Assembly: GCF_000737325.1 (NCBI RefSeq)
Contig: NZ_CP011125.1
Location: forward strand, 6,262,001-6,326,000
Origin: Sandaracinus amylolyticus
GTDB taxonomy: Bacteria; Myxococcota_A; Polyangia; Polyangiales; Sandaracinaceae
Length of the DNA stretch: 64,000 nt
Direction: 5' to 3'
The notes under the pieces are model-generated. The model saw only the letters and a program-made list of their open reading frames with translations. It searched no databases and was not told the origin of the DNA. Numbering within the stretch: position 1 is the stretch's first letter; each line of letters starts with the position of its first letter. Shown piece by piece: positions 23,794-34,585 of the stretch. A program made the position numbers and the translations under genes.

Positions 23794-26355
23794 TCAGAAG
23801 AAGTTGCCGATCGTGAACTGGAAGTCGATGTCCTGTTCGCGGCCCGGGATGCGCATGAACGGGAGCCCCCATTCGAAGCGCAGCGGGCCGAGCGGCGAGA
23901 TCCAACGGATGCCGAAGCCCCACGACGTGCGCAGATCGAACAGGTCGACGCGACACGGATCCGATGACGACACGTACTCCGACGGCTGCGGCAGCTGACA
24001 GATGTAGTTGTCGAGGTTCCAGGCGTTGCCGCCGTCCGTGAAGATCACGCCGCGGATGCCGACCTGCTGGATGATCGGGAACTCGAGCTCGAGGTTGTAA
24101 TAGAGCTGCATGTTCCCGCCGACCGGCTCGCCGAACTGCGGGACGATCGCGCCGTCCGGCGGCGCGTACGTGCGCGGCACGCCGACGCGCGGACCGAGGC
24201 TGTTCAGCGGGAAGCCGCGGACGTTGAAGATGCCGCCGAGATAGAAGCGCTCGAACACCGGCGGACCGGGCGCCTGTCGCGACGCGATCAAGCCCCACTC
24301 GGTGTTCATCTTCAGGACGACGCCGGAGAAGAGCTCCCAGTACCACCTGAAGAACGCGCGGTGTCGGACCCAGCTCGTCGCGGAGCCGATCACCTCGTCC
24401 GCGACCTCGGTGGACCACGACGCGTAGAGACCGTTCTGCGGATAGATGCGGTTGTCGCGCGAGTCCCACGTGACCGTGAGGCGCAGCGAGCTCTGCAGAC
24501 CGTTGCGGAAGTTGTTCTCGATCGGCAGCAGGTTGAGCTGGAAGAGGCCCTGCCCTGCGCCGAACCCGCCGGTGCGCGGTCCGATCTGCACGTAGTCCGC
24601 GCGGTACTGCGCAAAGAGCGACAGTCGTCGATCGAAGATCGGATGTCCGAACGACAGCGATCCACCGGTCGAGTCGCGCGTGAACGAGCTGAATTGGCGG
24701 ACCGTTTTGAACAGCTCTATCGCGAAGGTCCAGTCGGTCCCGAAGAAGTACGGCTCGACGAATTGGATCTGCACCAATTGTCGTAGGCCGGAGAGCTGCA
24801 GCTGCAGGTTCAGCGACTGACCGTTGCCGAACAGGTTCTGCTGCTGGACCTGCGCGGTGAAGATGAACGCCTCGATCGACGAGAAGCCCGCGCCGACGTT
24901 GAACGTGCCGGTCGGACGCTCCGCGACCTCGACGTTCACCACGATGCGATCGGGCGCGCTGCCGTCGCTCTCGCTGAGCTCGACGCGCTCGAAGTAGCCG
25001 AGCGCCTGGATGAACGCGCGCGACGTCTCGAGCTGGGTCTGGCTGTAGAGGTCGCCCTCGGCGATGCGGATCTCGCGGCGGATGACCGAGTCGCGCGTCT
25101 TGGTGTTGCCGCGGACGTTGATCCGCTCGATGCGCGTCAGCGGGCCGCGGCGCACGACGATCGACAGATCGACCGTGTTGCGATCCATGTCGAGATCGGT
25201 CTCGGGCTGCACGTCGACGTGCGCGTAGCCGGCGTCGCGATAGTGGCGCGTCACCGCGAGCAGCGACGTGCCGAGCGCGGTGCGGCTGAACCAGTCGCCG
25301 GGCTCCGCCGCGACGAGCTCGCGCACCCGGCGGCGACCTCCGAGCGGCTCGACCTCGTTGCCGTCGTCGTCCTGCTCGACCACGCGCAGGCGGCCGATGC
25401 GGAAGCGCGGGCCCTCGGCGAGCGGGATCGTGATGTCGATGAAGCGGCGATCCGGCGTGAGCTCGATGCGCGGCGTGCCCACGCGCATCGTGAGGTAGCC
25501 GCGGTCGTAGTAGATCGCCTGGAGGCGCGTGACGTCCTCGTCGAAGCGCTCGTCCTGGAAGTTGTCGTTGTTCGTCAGGAACGAGAAGAAGCCCGTCTCG
25601 CCCGTCTGCATGATGCCGCGCAGATCGCCGCCCGAGATGTGGCGGTTGCCGACGAAGCGGATGCGGCGGACGACGACCTCGGCGCCTTCCTGGATGCGGA
25701 AGACGACCTCGACCTCGTTGTTCGGCTGACGGACGAGGCGCGGCTCGATGCGCGCGAGGAAGTAGCCCTTCTCCGCGTAGAGATCGCGGATGCGCGTGAG
25801 CTGGCGCTGGACCTCCTGCATCGAGAGGATCGATCCCGAGCGCAGCTCGACGACCTCGTCGATGTCGCTGTTGCCGACCGACGAGTTGCCCTCGTAGCGC
25901 ACCGCCGAGATCGACGGGCGCTCGCGCACCCGGAAGATCAGATCGACGCGATCCTCGGCGGGCTCGGCCTCGACGCGGATGTCGTCGAAGAACCCGAGGT
26001 CCCAGAGCGCGCGCGCGTCGTCGGCGACGCGATCGTCGGTGCACACGTTGCCGGCGCGCGATCGCACCGAGGCGAGCACGTCGTCGTCGCCGACGCGGCG
26101 GTTGCCGAGCACGCGCACGCGGCGGATGCGGCGACCGTGGCAGAGGGTCCGGGGCACGCCGACGCCGGCCTCGGCGTCCTCGACGGGCTCGTACTCCTCT
26201 TCTTCCTCGGCCTCTTCTTCTTCCTCTTCCTCGAGGCCTTCTTCGTCCTCGAGGCCCGCCTCGTCCTCGTCCTCGTCGGTGACCTGCGCGGCGACTGGGA
26301 TGACCAGTGTCAGCGACGCGATCGCGAGGAGCGTTGCGTGGAGGGCGCGGCGCAT
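23794..26355 (-). CDS. bamA: BamA outer-membrane protein assembly factor
   Basis: 853 residues. Signal peptide LLAIASLTLVIPVAAQ, then about 40 residues made nearly all of Asp and Glu, then five POTRA domains (for example RRIRRVRVLGNRRVGDDDV, ISAVRYEGNSSVGNSDIDEV and IERINVRGNTKTRDSVIRRE), then a 16-strand barrel with the RFYLGGIFNVRGFPLNSLGP loop (VRGF motif). The chain ends FQFTIGNFF, with the terminal aromatic residue of barrel proteins. It inserts proteins into the outer membrane. ATG 26355 is chosen because the signal peptide starts there; the frame continues upstream. Confidence 0.95.
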   Translation of the reverse strand: MRRALHATLLAIASLTLVIPVAAQVTDEDEDEAGLEDEEGLEEEEEEEAEEEEEYEPVEDAEAGVGVPRTLCHGRRIRRVRVLGNRRVGDDDVLASVRSRAGNVCTDDRVADDARALWDLGFFDDIRVEAEPAEDRVDLIFRVRERPSISAVRYEGNSSVGNSDIDEVVELRSGSILSMQEVQRQLTRIRDLYAEKGYFLARIEPRLVRQPNNEVEVVFRIQEGAEVVVRRIRFVGNRHISGGDLRGIMQTGETGFFSFLTNNDNFQDERFDEDVTRLQAIYYDRGYLTMRVGTPRIELTPDRRFIDITIPLAEGPRFRIGRLRVVEQDDDGNEVEPLGGRRRVRELVAAEPGDWFSRTALGTSLLAVTRHYRDAGYAHVDVQPETDLDMDRNTVDLSIVVRRGPLTRIERINVRGNTKTRDSVIRREIRIAEGDLYSQTQLETSRAFIQALGYFERVELSESDGSAPDRIVVNVEVAERPTGTFNVGAGFSSIEAFIFTAQVQQQNLFGNGQSLNLQLQLSGLRQLVQIQFVEPYFFGTDWTFAIELFKTVRQFSSFTRDSTGGSLSFGHPIFDRRLSLFAQYRADYVQIGPRTGGFGAGQGLFQLNLLPIENNFRNGLQSSLRLTVTWDSRDNRIYPQNGLYASWSTEVADEVIGSATSWVRHRAFFRWYWELFSGVVLKMNTEWGLIASRQAPGPPVFERFYLGGIFNVRGFPLNSLGPRVGVPRTYAPPDGAIVPQFGEPVGGNMQLYYNLELEFPIIQQVGIRGVIFTDGGNAWNLDNYICQLPQPSEYVSSSDPCRVDLFDLRTSWGFGIRWISPLGPLRFEWGLPFMRIPGREQDIDFQFTIGNFF

Positions 26356-26473
26356 GAGGTGGCGAGGATCCCGTTTCGAAATCGGAGGAAAGCCGCGGGT
26401 TTCCCCCGCAAACCGCGGCGTTCTAGCCGTGCGGGGATGCCGGGTCAAGCGTGGGGCCCCATGTGGCGGAGGT

Positions 26474-27259
26474 GTGGGTAGCACCTGGATCGACGCGGTC
26501 CTGACGAGCCTGTGGGCGGGCACCGGCGCGACCGGTCTCGGCGCGCTGCCAGCGCTCGGGCTTCGCGAGCTCGGGGACCGCGCGCGGGCGGCGCTCTCGG
26601 GGTTCAGCGCGGGCGTGATGCTCGCGGCGACGTTCTTCTCGCTGCTCGGGCCGGGGCTCGAGATCGCCGTGGAGCGATGGGCGCGGTGGGGCGGCGTCGC
26701 GGCGGGCGCGGGCGGGCTGATCGCGGGGGTCGCGGCGATCGCGCTGATGCATCGGTTCTCGCCGCACGAGCACTTCCTGAAGGGCGTGGACGGTCGGGGG
26801 CGATCGCCGACGGCGCTGGCGCGGACGTGGCTCTTCGTGATCGCGATCACGCTGCACAACCTGCCCGAGGGGCTCGCGGTGGGCGTCGGGGTCGCGAGCG
26901 GGGACCAGTCGCTGGCGCTCCCGATCGCGCTGGGGATCGCGTTCCAGAACGCGCCCGAGGGGCTGGTCGTCGCGGTGTCGCTGGTGCGCGAGCGGTACTC
27001 GCGGCGGATGGCGATCGGGGTGGCGCTGCTGTCGGGCGCGGTCGAGCCGATCGGCGCCGGGCTCGGCGCGGCGGCGGTGGAGGTGTCGAGCGCGGTGCTG
27101 CCGGTCGCGTTGTGCTTCGCGGCGGGCGCGATGCTCTTCGTGATCAGCGACGAGGTGCTGCCGGAGTCGCATCGCGGGGAGCACTCGGATGCGGCGACCT
27201 GGGGGACGATGGGCGGGTTCGTCCTGATGATGGTGTTGGACGTGGCGTTTGCCGCTTAG
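26474..27259 (+). CDS. ZIP-family metal transporter (GufA-like)
   Basis: 261 residues, eight hydrophobic helices. ITLHNLPEGLAVGVG and AFQNAPEGLVVAVSL are the paired helix IV/V metal-binding motifs, and a His-containing loop (HRFSPHEHF) lies between helices III and IV. It imports zinc, iron or a similar divalent metal across the inner membrane. GTG 26474 is chosen because it starts just before the first helix; the start is not certain. It runs opposite to its neighbours and separates bamA from lolD. The dispersed repeat begins 8 bases after its stop. Confidence 0.88.
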   Translation: MGSTWIDAVLTSLWAGTGATGLGALPALGLRELGDRARAALSGFSAGVMLAATFFSLLGPGLEIAVERWARWGGVAAGAGGLIAGVAAIALMHRFSPHEHFLKGVDGRGRSPTALARTWLFVIAITLHNLPEGLAVGVGVASGDQSLALPIALGIAFQNAPEGLVVAVSLVRERYSRRMAIGVALLSGAVEPIGAGLGAAAVEVSSAVLPVALCFAAGAMLFVISDEVLPESHRGEHSDAATWGTMGGFVLMMVLDVAFAA

Positions 27260-27267
27260 AGGAGAGC

Positions 27268-27605
27268 GCTTCGGCGTGAGGCGCGGGGGTGGGGGTCCGG
27301 CGGCCTGTGTGCTCGCGGGCTGCTCGACGGAAGGGCGCGAGCGTCGGGTGTCGGTGGTCGCATCGCGGCGCGCGCTTCGCGCTCTGCCGCGATGCTTCGT
27401 TCGAGCTGCGGTCGGCCTCGGCGAGCCCCCGTCGCACGGGGCCGCCGGACCCCCACGCCCACGCCCGGTACCGCGGTTCTGCCGTCTCGCTGGTTGAGGC
27501 TGGGGAGAGCTCCCGACCGAGTCGCGCTGTTCGCGCGCCCCGGACGTTCGCGGGGTAGCACCGCGCGACGAAGTCGCGCGTGTGCGCGCTTCGCGCGGGA
27601 TTTGG
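27268..27605 (+). repeat. Dispersed ~340-bp repeat, copy 1, just after a stop codon
   Basis: This stretch matches the minus strand of about 51453-51076 at roughly 80 percent by eye. Shared blocks in the same order include GCTTCGGCGTGAGGCG, GGGCGCGAGCGTCGGG, GCGCGCTTCGCGCTCTGCCG, GGTACCGCGGTTCTGCCGTC and a closing GTAGCACCGCGC. Both copies start within 8 bases of a gene's stop, in the gene's sense. No convincing ORF is conserved between them. Together with the tandem array it fills the 581-bp gap to 27840. Confidence 0.75.
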
Positions 27606-27610
27606 CGAGC

Positions 27611-27785
27611 GACGCGACGCGCGAAGCGCGGCGGGGCGCGGGGGCGCAGGAGCGACGCGCGAAGCGCGGCGGGGCGCGATTGGGAACGAGTGCGGGAGCG
27701 ACGCGACGCGCGAAGCGCGGCGGGGCGCGATTGGGAACGAGTGCGGGAGCGACGCGACGCGCGAAGCGCGGCGGGGCGCGGGAGC
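27611..27785 (+). repeat. Tandem array built on GACGCGCGAAGCGCGGCG
   Basis: Four copies of the core are seen. The last three units include ATTGGGAACGAGTGCGGGAG spacers with a 51-bp period (ATTGGG at 27679 and 27730). The core contains the palindrome CGCGCGAAGCGCGG, related to the end of the dispersed repeat. It stops 55 bp before the GFA gene. Confidence 0.65.
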
Positions 27786-27840
27786 GCCGTCAGCGCGGCG
27801 TGTCGCCTTTGTCCAACCGGGGCGCGATCGTCGTGGCTAG

Positions 27841-28206
27841 ATGGTGCGCGACATGACGACGACGCATCAGGGAAGCTGTCACTGCGGGAACATCGCGTTC
27901 GAGGTCGAAGGCGCGATCGATCGCGTGATCGACTGCAACTGCTCGATGTGCCGCAGGCGCGGCGGGCTCCTGTGGTTCGTGCCGCGCGGGGCGTTCCGGC
28001 TGAAGACGCCGGAGAGCGCGCTGTCGACCTACACGTTCCACAAGCACGCGATCCAGCATCACTTCTGCGCGAAGTGCGGGATCGCGCCGTTCGGCGAGGG
28101 CACCGGGCCCGACGGATCGAAGATGGCCGCCGTGAACGTGCGCTGCCTGCCCGACGTGGACCTCGGATCGCTGGACGTCGTGCACGCCGACGGCGCGAAG
28201 TACTGA
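27841..28206 (+). CDS. GFA/CENP-V domain zinc protein
   Basis: 121 residues. Zinc ligands are in place: CHCGNIAFE, CNCSMCRRRG and FCAKCGIAPFG, the GFA (glutathione-dependent formaldehyde-activating-like) layout. Most family members are of unknown substrate, so the enzyme name should not be read as a function. Cytoplasmic. ATG 27841 is in frame, but ATG 27853 (MTTTHQGS) is equally likely. Stands alone on the plus strand. Confidence 0.85.
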   Translation: MVRDMTTTHQGSCHCGNIAFEVEGAIDRVIDCNCSMCRRRGGLLWFVPRGAFRLKTPESALSTYTFHKHAIQHHFCAKCGIAPFGEGTGPDGSKMAAVNVRCLPDVDLGSLDVVHADGAKY

Positions 28207-28598
28207 GCCCGCGCTCGGCCCCCGGCACGAAGATCGCGCGCTCGGCCCTCCGACATCGCGCGCCCCGCGTCGGGGACTCGCGCGCCCGCCGTCCGACCAC
28301 TGCGCGACGTGCAGCGGGCGACGCGCGCCCCCGCTCCGGGGAGATGATCCCCCGCCTCGGCGAGATGACCCCCCGCCTCGATCGATCCGAGCCCCCCGGG
28401 GACCGAGATCGATCGATGCGGGGCCGCGATCGTTCGAGCCGGGGGCTCGATGCCTCGAGCCGGGGGCGTCGTCGCGCGTGGTGGGGGCGGCGCCGGTTGC
28501 GGCGCGATCGCGCGCGCAGGACGCGCGTCGTGCACGCGGTGACGGCGCGCCGCCCCGGATCGCAGGCCGGTCGACGGCGCTCGAGGCCGCTGCGCGGC
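28207..28598. other. Gene-free 392-bp stretch
   Basis: No supported gene. It contains two direct copies of GAGATGA(T/C)CCCCCGCCTCG at about 28340-28380 and several GATCGAT and GAGCCGGGGGC repeats up to 28470. Composition is low-complexity; nothing else is recognised. Confidence 0.5.
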
Positions 28599-28805
28599 TC
28601 AGCGACCCGACGTCTGACGTCGCAGGAGCTCCGCGAGCCTCGCGTCGAGCTCCTCGTCGCTCAGGCGCTCGCCGAACACGTGCCACGCACCGACCACGCC
28701 GGCGTTCGCGAGCCCGACGCGGGTCGCCTCGTGGACAGCTCCGATCAGGTCGACGCGACCGATGGGCCCACCGTTGCGCTCGACCGCGTGACGCAGCGCG
28801 CGCAC
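28599..28805 (-). CDS. Small hypothetical protein, 68 residues
   Basis: GTG 28805 starts 20 bases after the lolD stop on the same strand. The product has GGPIGRVDLIGAVHEATRVG and a helical tail LSDEELDARLAELLRRQ, and its third codon positions are mostly G or C like its neighbours. No signal or membrane helix. It could be the last gene of the lysS-lolCD operon, but it has no recognised relative and could be chance. Confidence 0.4.
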   Translation of the reverse strand: MRALRHAVERNGGPIGRVDLIGAVHEATRVGLANAGVVGAWHVFGERLSDEELDARLAELLRRQTSGR

Positions 28806-28824
28806 CGGCGAGTCGCCTCGGGCA

Positions 28825-29586
<762 letters not shown>

Positions 29587-29606
29587 TCGTTTGTGCTCCA
29601 ACGAAT

Positions 29607-31913
29607 TCACGAGTAGCGAAGCGCGTCGACCGGCTTGAGCCGACTGCCGAGGATCGCGGGGTAGATCGTCGCGAGCAGGCACACGACGACCGCCGCGACG
29701 CCGACCGCGAAGAACTCGCGCGGGTCGGTGTGGATGGGCAGCGAGTCGATGTAATAGACCTCGGGGTTCAGCGGCACGATCCCGAGGTGCTCCGCGGCGA
29801 AGCACACGACCCAGCCGAGGCCGAGCCCGCTGATCGCGCCCACGAGGCCGATGAAGAGGCCCTGCAGCATGAACATGCCGACGATCTGGCCGTCCTGCGC
29901 GCCCATCGCCTTGAGGATGCCGACCTGACGACCCTTCTCGCGCACCATCAGCACGAGCGTGCCCACGATGCAGAAGCTCGCGACGAGGATCGCGATGCCG
30001 AGCGTGATGAACATCGCGAGCTTCTCGAGCTCGAGCGCGCCGAAGAGGTTGCGGTTCACCTCCTGCCAGCTGCGCACGCGGAGCTCGGGGCGCGACGTCG
30101 CCTGCGCGATCGCGGCGGCGACGACGTCGGCGCGCTCCCAGTCGTCGACGCGCACCTCGATGCCGCTGATCGCGCCGCCGGTCGAGAGGAAGCGCTGCGC
30201 GGTCTCGAGGTCGGTGTACGCGACCTTCATGTCGTACTCGTACATGCCGCTGTAGAAGATCCCGGCGACGCGGAAGGGACGCGACTTCGGGATCGGCCCC
30301 GCGGGGCCGAGATCGCCGAGCGGCGAGACGACGTTCACCTCGTCGCCGACGTGCAGGCGCAGCGAGCGCGCGAGCTCCTGACCGACGATGAGCCCCGGGA
30401 GCACCTCGCGCGGGCGCTGCAGCGGCGGAGGCATGCCGAGGAAGAGCCCGGTGGGATCGTCGACCCGGCCGAACGCGTCCTGCACGCGCACGGCGGCGCC
30501 CGAGCCGGTGCGGAAGTCGGGGTCCGCCGGGGGATCGCCGGTGCGCTCGTCGAGCTCGCCGAGCACGCGATCGATCTCGCGCATCAGGCTCTCGTGCTGC
30601 GCGGACGCGGTCTCGTCGTCCTCGCCGATCACCGCGGTGCCCGCGTCGCGATCGGGCTCGTCGAGCGCCTCGTCGTCCTCGTCGTCGAGGAGGTCGTCGT
30701 CGCGGCCGTGCAGCACGCTGCCGGTCATCTCCGCGGCGCTGAGATCGAGGAGGCGCTCGGGGTGCACCAGGTACTCGAGCCGTCCGTGGCCGCGCCCCGG
30801 CGCCATGTTGCGCGGGAGATCGGTGACGTCGCCGATGGTGCGGGGGTCGATGCCGCGCAGCACCGCGCCGCCGAGGTTCGACGCGCTCGTGACCATCACC
30901 TCGCCCGCGACGTACGGGCTCGCGCCGGTCACGCCGCGCACCTCGCGCACGTGCTCGAGCACCGGGCCCCAGCCCTCCCAGGTGCCGTACTCGCGATCGA
31001 TCACGACGTGCGCGTTGTTGCCGAGGATCTTGCGCTGCAGGTCCTCGCGGAAGCCGCCCATCACCGAGAGCGTCGTCGTCAGCGTGCACGACGAGAAGCT
31101 CACCGCGAGGATCGAGAGGATGCCGATCGCGGTGAGGAACCCGCTCTTCTTCGCGCGCAGCATGCGCGCCGCGACGAGCGTCTGGAACCCGATGCGCTCG
31201 GCGACGTCGAGCGCCGGCGGGAGCATGCGCGCGCAGAAGCGCAGCGCGAAGAGCGTCGAGATCGCGAGCGCGATGCCGGGCAGCGTGGGGTCGCCGTCCT
31301 CGCCGGGCGTGAACGGCAGCGCCCAGAGCGCGAAGACGAACGCGAGCAGCAGCGGGACGTCGACGACGATCCAGATGAACGCGCGGACGCGCTCGGGGAC
31401 GAGGAACCACGTCGAGATGCCGGCGCCGAGCTGCACGTGCGTGGCGATCGAGCCGATCGTCAGCGCGGCCATCAGCGGCGCGTAGGTGCCCTGCGCGACC
31501 GCGATCGTCTCGAGCGACGACTGCGTGCTCGAGAGCACGTCCGAGAACGCCTGCGCGCCGTAGGGCGCACCGAGCGCGCCGTAGCCGGGATCCGCGAGCA
31601 CGAGCCCGAGGACCACGCCGAAGCCGATCTTCGCGAGCGCCGCGACGATCATCGCGACCGCGCCGATCCACAGGCGCGCGCGACCGCGCACGCCGATGTC
31701 GACGCGCGCGATGCGCACGAGCGTGAGCACCGCGACGAAGAGCGAGATCGCGCCGACCACGCCGAACGCGACGGGCACGCCGACGACGACGTGCTCGCGC
31801 GGCAGCAGCGGCAGCGCGAGCAAGAGCGCTGCGTCCGCGGCGAGCGCCCCGATCACGGCCCACAGGCCGAAGACCACGGCGAGCGGGCCGAGGCGCAGCG
31901 CCTTCTCGGTCAT
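29607..31913 (-). CDS. lolC: LolC/E-like ABC permease, expanded form
   Basis: 768 residues, about 350 more than usual. An extra N-terminal part (1-255) has about six membrane helices. The LolC core then starts at [20 protein letters not shown], with [20 protein letters not shown], the periplasmic domain, and three final helices including [18 protein letters not shown], typical for coupling to the ATPase. A periplasmic insert near 430-500 is highly acidic ([17 protein letters not shown]). Its ATG overlaps the lysS stop (ATGA). It transfers lipoproteins to the carrier LolA. Confidence 0.88.
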   Translation of the reverse strand: MTEKALRLGPLAVVFGLWAVIGALAADAALLLALPLLPREHVVVGVPVAFGVVGAISLFVAVLTLVRIARVDIGVRGRARLWIGAVAMIVAALAKIGFGVVLGLVLADPGYGALGAPYGAQAFSDVLSSTQSSLETIAVAQGTYAPLMAALTIGSIATHVQLGAGISTWFLVPERVRAFIWIVVDVPLLLAFVFALWALPFTPGEDGDPTLPGIALAISTLFALRFCARMLPPALDVAERIGFQTLVAARMLRAKKSGFLTAIGILSILAVSFSSCTLTTTLSVMGGFREDLQRKILGNNAHVVIDREYGTWEGWGPVLEHVREVRGVTGASPYVAGEVMVTSASNLGGAVLRGIDPRTIGDVTDLPRNMAPGRGHGRLEYLVHPERLLDLSAAEMTGSVLHGRDDDLLDDEDDEALDEPDRDAGTAVIGEDDETASAQHESLMREIDRVLGELDERTGDPPADPDFRTGSGAAVRVQDAFGRVDDPTGLFLGMPPPLQRPREVLPGLIVGQELARSLRLHVGDEVNVVSPLGDLGPAGPIPKSRPFRVAGIFYSGMYEYDMKVAYTDLETAQRFLSTGGAISGIEVRVDDWERADVVAAAIAQATSRPELRVRSWQEVNRNLFGALELEKLAMFITLGIAILVASFCIVGTLVLMVREKGRQVGILKAMGAQDGQIVGMFMLQGLFIGLVGAISGLGLGWVVCFAAEHLGIVPLNPEVYYIDSLPIHTDPREFFAVGVAAVVVCLLATIYPAILGSRLKPVDALRYS

Positions 31914-33631
31914 CCGCGCTCCGGCGTCTCGGGCCGCATCGCCGGGAAGAGCAGCACGTCGCGGATCGAGGCCTGCCCGCACAGCATCATCACGAGGCGA
32001 TCGACACCGAGCCCGAAGCCGCCCGCGGGGGGCATGCCGTGCGAGAGCGCGCGCACGTAGTCGGCGTCGTAGTCCATCGCTTCTTCGTCGCCCTTCGTGC
32101 GGCGATCGAGCTGCGCGCGGAAGCGCGAGGCCTGATCGTCGGGGTCGTTGAGCTCGGAGAACGCGTTCGCGACCTCGCGGCCTTCCACGAAGAGCTCGAA
32201 GCGATCGGTGATGAACGGGTCGCGATCGCTCTTGCGCGCGAGCGGCGAGACGTCGAACGGGTGGTGCATCACGAAGACGGGCACCGACTTCGTGCCGTCC
32301 TGGCTGCGGTAGAGCTTCGGGAGGTCGGGCTCCACGAGCACTTCGTAGAGGACGAAGACGCGCTCGCCGTGGGTGTGGCTCTTCGCGAGGAGCTTCCGCG
32401 CCTCGCGCCAGTACTGCACGCGATCCGCGCCGCCGAGGCGCGCGACCGCGGCCTCGTGGGAGTCCTTCGGGAGATGGAGCACGCGTTCGATCGTCGCGTG
32501 GAGCTCGGTGGGATCGTCGAGGAGCTCGCGCGTGAGCGCACCGTCGAACGGCGTCGGGAGCAGATCGCCGCCCGAGCCCTGCGGCGTGGATGAGCGACGC
32601 GTGCGCGCGACGATCGCCTCGCGCATGTCGACGCGCGCGAAGGGCTCGTCGAGCGTGTACGCGCGCTCGCTCCACCACTCGGGCGCGCGCGCGTGCATCT
32701 CGGTGCGCAGCGCGGCGTCGACGTGGCGGAACATGGCCTCGGTGAGGTCCATGAGGTCCTCGTAGGTCGCGTACGCGCAGTAGAACTCGAGGATCGTGAA
32801 CTCGGGGTTGTGGCGCGTGCTGACGCCCTCGTTGCGGAAGGCGCGACCGATCTCGTAGACGCGATCGAAGCCGCCGACGAGCAGGCGCTTCAGGTAGAGC
32901 TCCGGCGCGATGCGCAGGTAGAGCTTCATGTCGAGCTCGTTGTGGTGCGTCTCGAACGGCTTCGCGACGGCGCCGCCACGGAGCGGATGGAGGAGCGGCG
33001 TCTCGACCTCGAGGAAGTCGCGTCCGTCGAGGAAGCTGCGGAGCGCGCGCACGATGCGCGAGCGCGCGTGGAAGACGCGCGCGACGGCGGGGTTCGCGAA
33101 GAGGTCGACGTAGCGCTCGCGGTAGCGCTTCTCGACGTCGGTGAGGCCATGCCACTTGTCGGGCGGCGGGAGGAGCGCCTTGCCGACGTGCTGGAAGCGA
33201 TCGGCGCGGATGGCGCCGTCGCCGGTGCGGGTGCGGATCATCGGGCCCTGCACCGCGACGTGATCGGCGAGGTCGAGCAGCTCGAGCTGCTTCGCGTCCT
33301 GGGGCGGGAGCGCGGGCTCGCCGCCCTTGCCGGGCTTGTTGCGGACGAGCGCCTGGGCGTCGCCGTGCGGGGTGCGGATGACGACGAACGGGCCGCGCTT
33401 GCCGACGACGCGACCGAAGAGGTGGTGGCTCGGCTCGGTGCCGGTGAGGTCCTTCTCTTCGGGGAGCGCGGCGCGCTTCTCGGGATCGGTGAGGATGGCG
33501 ACGGCGCGCGCGCGGGAGGTGGTCTCGTCGTCGTGCGCGCGGAAGTCGTTCGGATAGGCCTGCGTGCCTGCTTCGCGCAGTGCGCTCGCGTTCGCGCGGC
33601 GCGCCTCGATCAGCTCCTCTTCGCTCGCCAT
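31910..33631 (-). CDS. lysS: Lysyl-tRNA synthetase, class II
   Basis: 573 residues. An OB-fold anticodon domain ([20 protein letters not shown]) leads to the class II core: motif 2 in [20 protein letters not shown], followed by [16 protein letters not shown], and motif 3 [16 protein letters not shown]. It is about 60 residues longer than E. coli LysS, with an insert near 345-450 ([16 protein letters not shown]). Cytoplasmic. GAGG lies about 11 bases before ATG 33631. It heads the lysS-lolC-lolD operon with an ATGA overlap to lolC. Confidence 0.96.
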   Translation of the reverse strand: MASEEELIEARRANASALREAGTQAYPNDFRAHDDETTSRARAVAILTDPEKRAALPEEKDLTGTEPSHHLFGRVVGKRGPFVVIRTPHGDAQALVRNKPGKGGEPALPPQDAKQLELLDLADHVAVQGPMIRTRTGDGAIRADRFQHVGKALLPPPDKWHGLTDVEKRYRERYVDLFANPAVARVFHARSRIVRALRSFLDGRDFLEVETPLLHPLRGGAVAKPFETHHNELDMKLYLRIAPELYLKRLLVGGFDRVYEIGRAFRNEGVSTRHNPEFTILEFYCAYATYEDLMDLTEAMFRHVDAALRTEMHARAPEWWSERAYTLDEPFARVDMREAIVARTRRSSTPQGSGGDLLPTPFDGALTRELLDDPTELHATIERVLHLPKDSHEAAVARLGGADRVQYWREARKLLAKSHTHGERVFVLYEVLVEPDLPKLYRSQDGTKSVPVFVMHHPFDVSPLARKSDRDPFITDRFELFVEGREVANAFSELNDPDDQASRFRAQLDRRTKGDEEAMDYDADYVRALSHGMPPAGGFGLGVDRLVMMLCGQASIRDVLLFPAMRPETPERG

Positions 33632-33735
33632 CTGGTGCCTCGGTCCTCGCGCAGCTCCCGGATCCGGGGGCGCCGGGGGCGCGAACGTTGCCACGCCCGC
33701 GGGGGATGGCGCCAGCGAGGTCCGGCGCCGTTGAG

Positions 33736-33741
33736 TAGGAT
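33736..33741 (+). promoter_or_regulatory. -10 TAGGAT, leaderless-type start of the 33749 gene
   Basis: TAGGAT ends 7 bases before ATG 33749, with no Shine-Dalgarno between. Confidence 0.48.
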
Positions 33742-33748
33742 CGGCGCC

Positions 33749-34585
33749 ATGCGTGGGATCTCGATGGGGCTCGTCCTGCTCGGCGTGGTGGGGTGCGGCG
33801 GCGCGCAGGTGCGGACGACGAGCGCGAGCGGCGGCGCGATCGAGCCCGCGGCGCTCTTCGTCGAGGCGTCGAACGGGCGGACCGATCTGCTGCAGGCGCC
33901 GGAGGCGAGCATGGACGAGCTCGAGGCGGCGCGACGCAGCGCGCGCGGCGCGGAGCGTCGTCGTGTGCTGCGCGATCTCGCGCGGGCGCACCTGCTCGCG
34001 GCGGAGTCGAGCGAAGGACGCGAGGCGCGACGGCATCGTTCGGACGCGGAGCGCGCGGCGGACGCGGCGGTGAACGGGAGCCGCGACTCGACGCTGCTCG
34101 CGGAGATGGCGTTCGTGTCGCTCTGGCTGAGCTGGCGCGCGGGAGAGCGCGCGGCGGTCGGGCGCGCCGAGCGGTTCACGACGCGCTTCGCGGGCGCGGG
34201 CGAGCTCGCGCTGATGGCGTGGATGATCCGCGGTGAGCTCGCGTTCGCGGCGGAGCGCTGGGCGGACGCGGCGACGGCGTATCGCTACGCGCTCGGGCAG
34301 CTCGAGCATCCGCTGTACGCGTACGCGCTGCATCGGAGCGCGGAGAGCTGGGACCACGAAGGACGCGCCGACGACGCGCGCGCGGCGAGGACCGAGGTGG
34401 TGCAGCTCGGGTGCGCGAGCGACGCGAGCGACGCGACGATGCGCGTCGTGCAGATCGCGGCGCGTGAGCTCGGCGTCGCGATGGTCGCGGACGAGAGCGG
34501 GCGGGTGCGCCCCTCGACGTGCGCGACCACGACGACGCGCAGCGCATCGGGCGGCGACGACGAGCTGCCGCCCGCGATGCGCTGA
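33749..34585 (+). CDS. Hypothetical TPR-like lipoprotein
   Basis: 278 residues. A lipoprotein signal GLVLLGVVGCGG gives a Cys near residue 16. The mature part is Ala/Arg-rich helix pairs, such as RRVLRDLARAHLLAAESSEG and FAAERWADAATAYRYALGQL, resembling TPR repeats. The tail is Thr/Ser-rich and likely unstructured. Probably anchored to a membrane facing the periplasm; function unknown. Its stop directly abuts the prfB stop of the opposite strand. Divergent from lysS. Confidence 0.75.
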   Translation: MRGISMGLVLLGVVGCGGAQVRTTSASGGAIEPAALFVEASNGRTDLLQAPEASMDELEAARRSARGAERRRVLRDLARAHLLAAESSEGREARRHRSDAERAADAAVNGSRDSTLLAEMAFVSLWLSWRAGERAAVGRAERFTTRFAGAGELALMAWMIRGELAFAAERWADAATAYRYALGQLEHPLYAYALHRSAESWDHEGRADDARAARTEVVQLGCASDASDATMRVVQIAARELGVAMVADESGRVRPSTCATTTTRSASGGDDELPPAMR

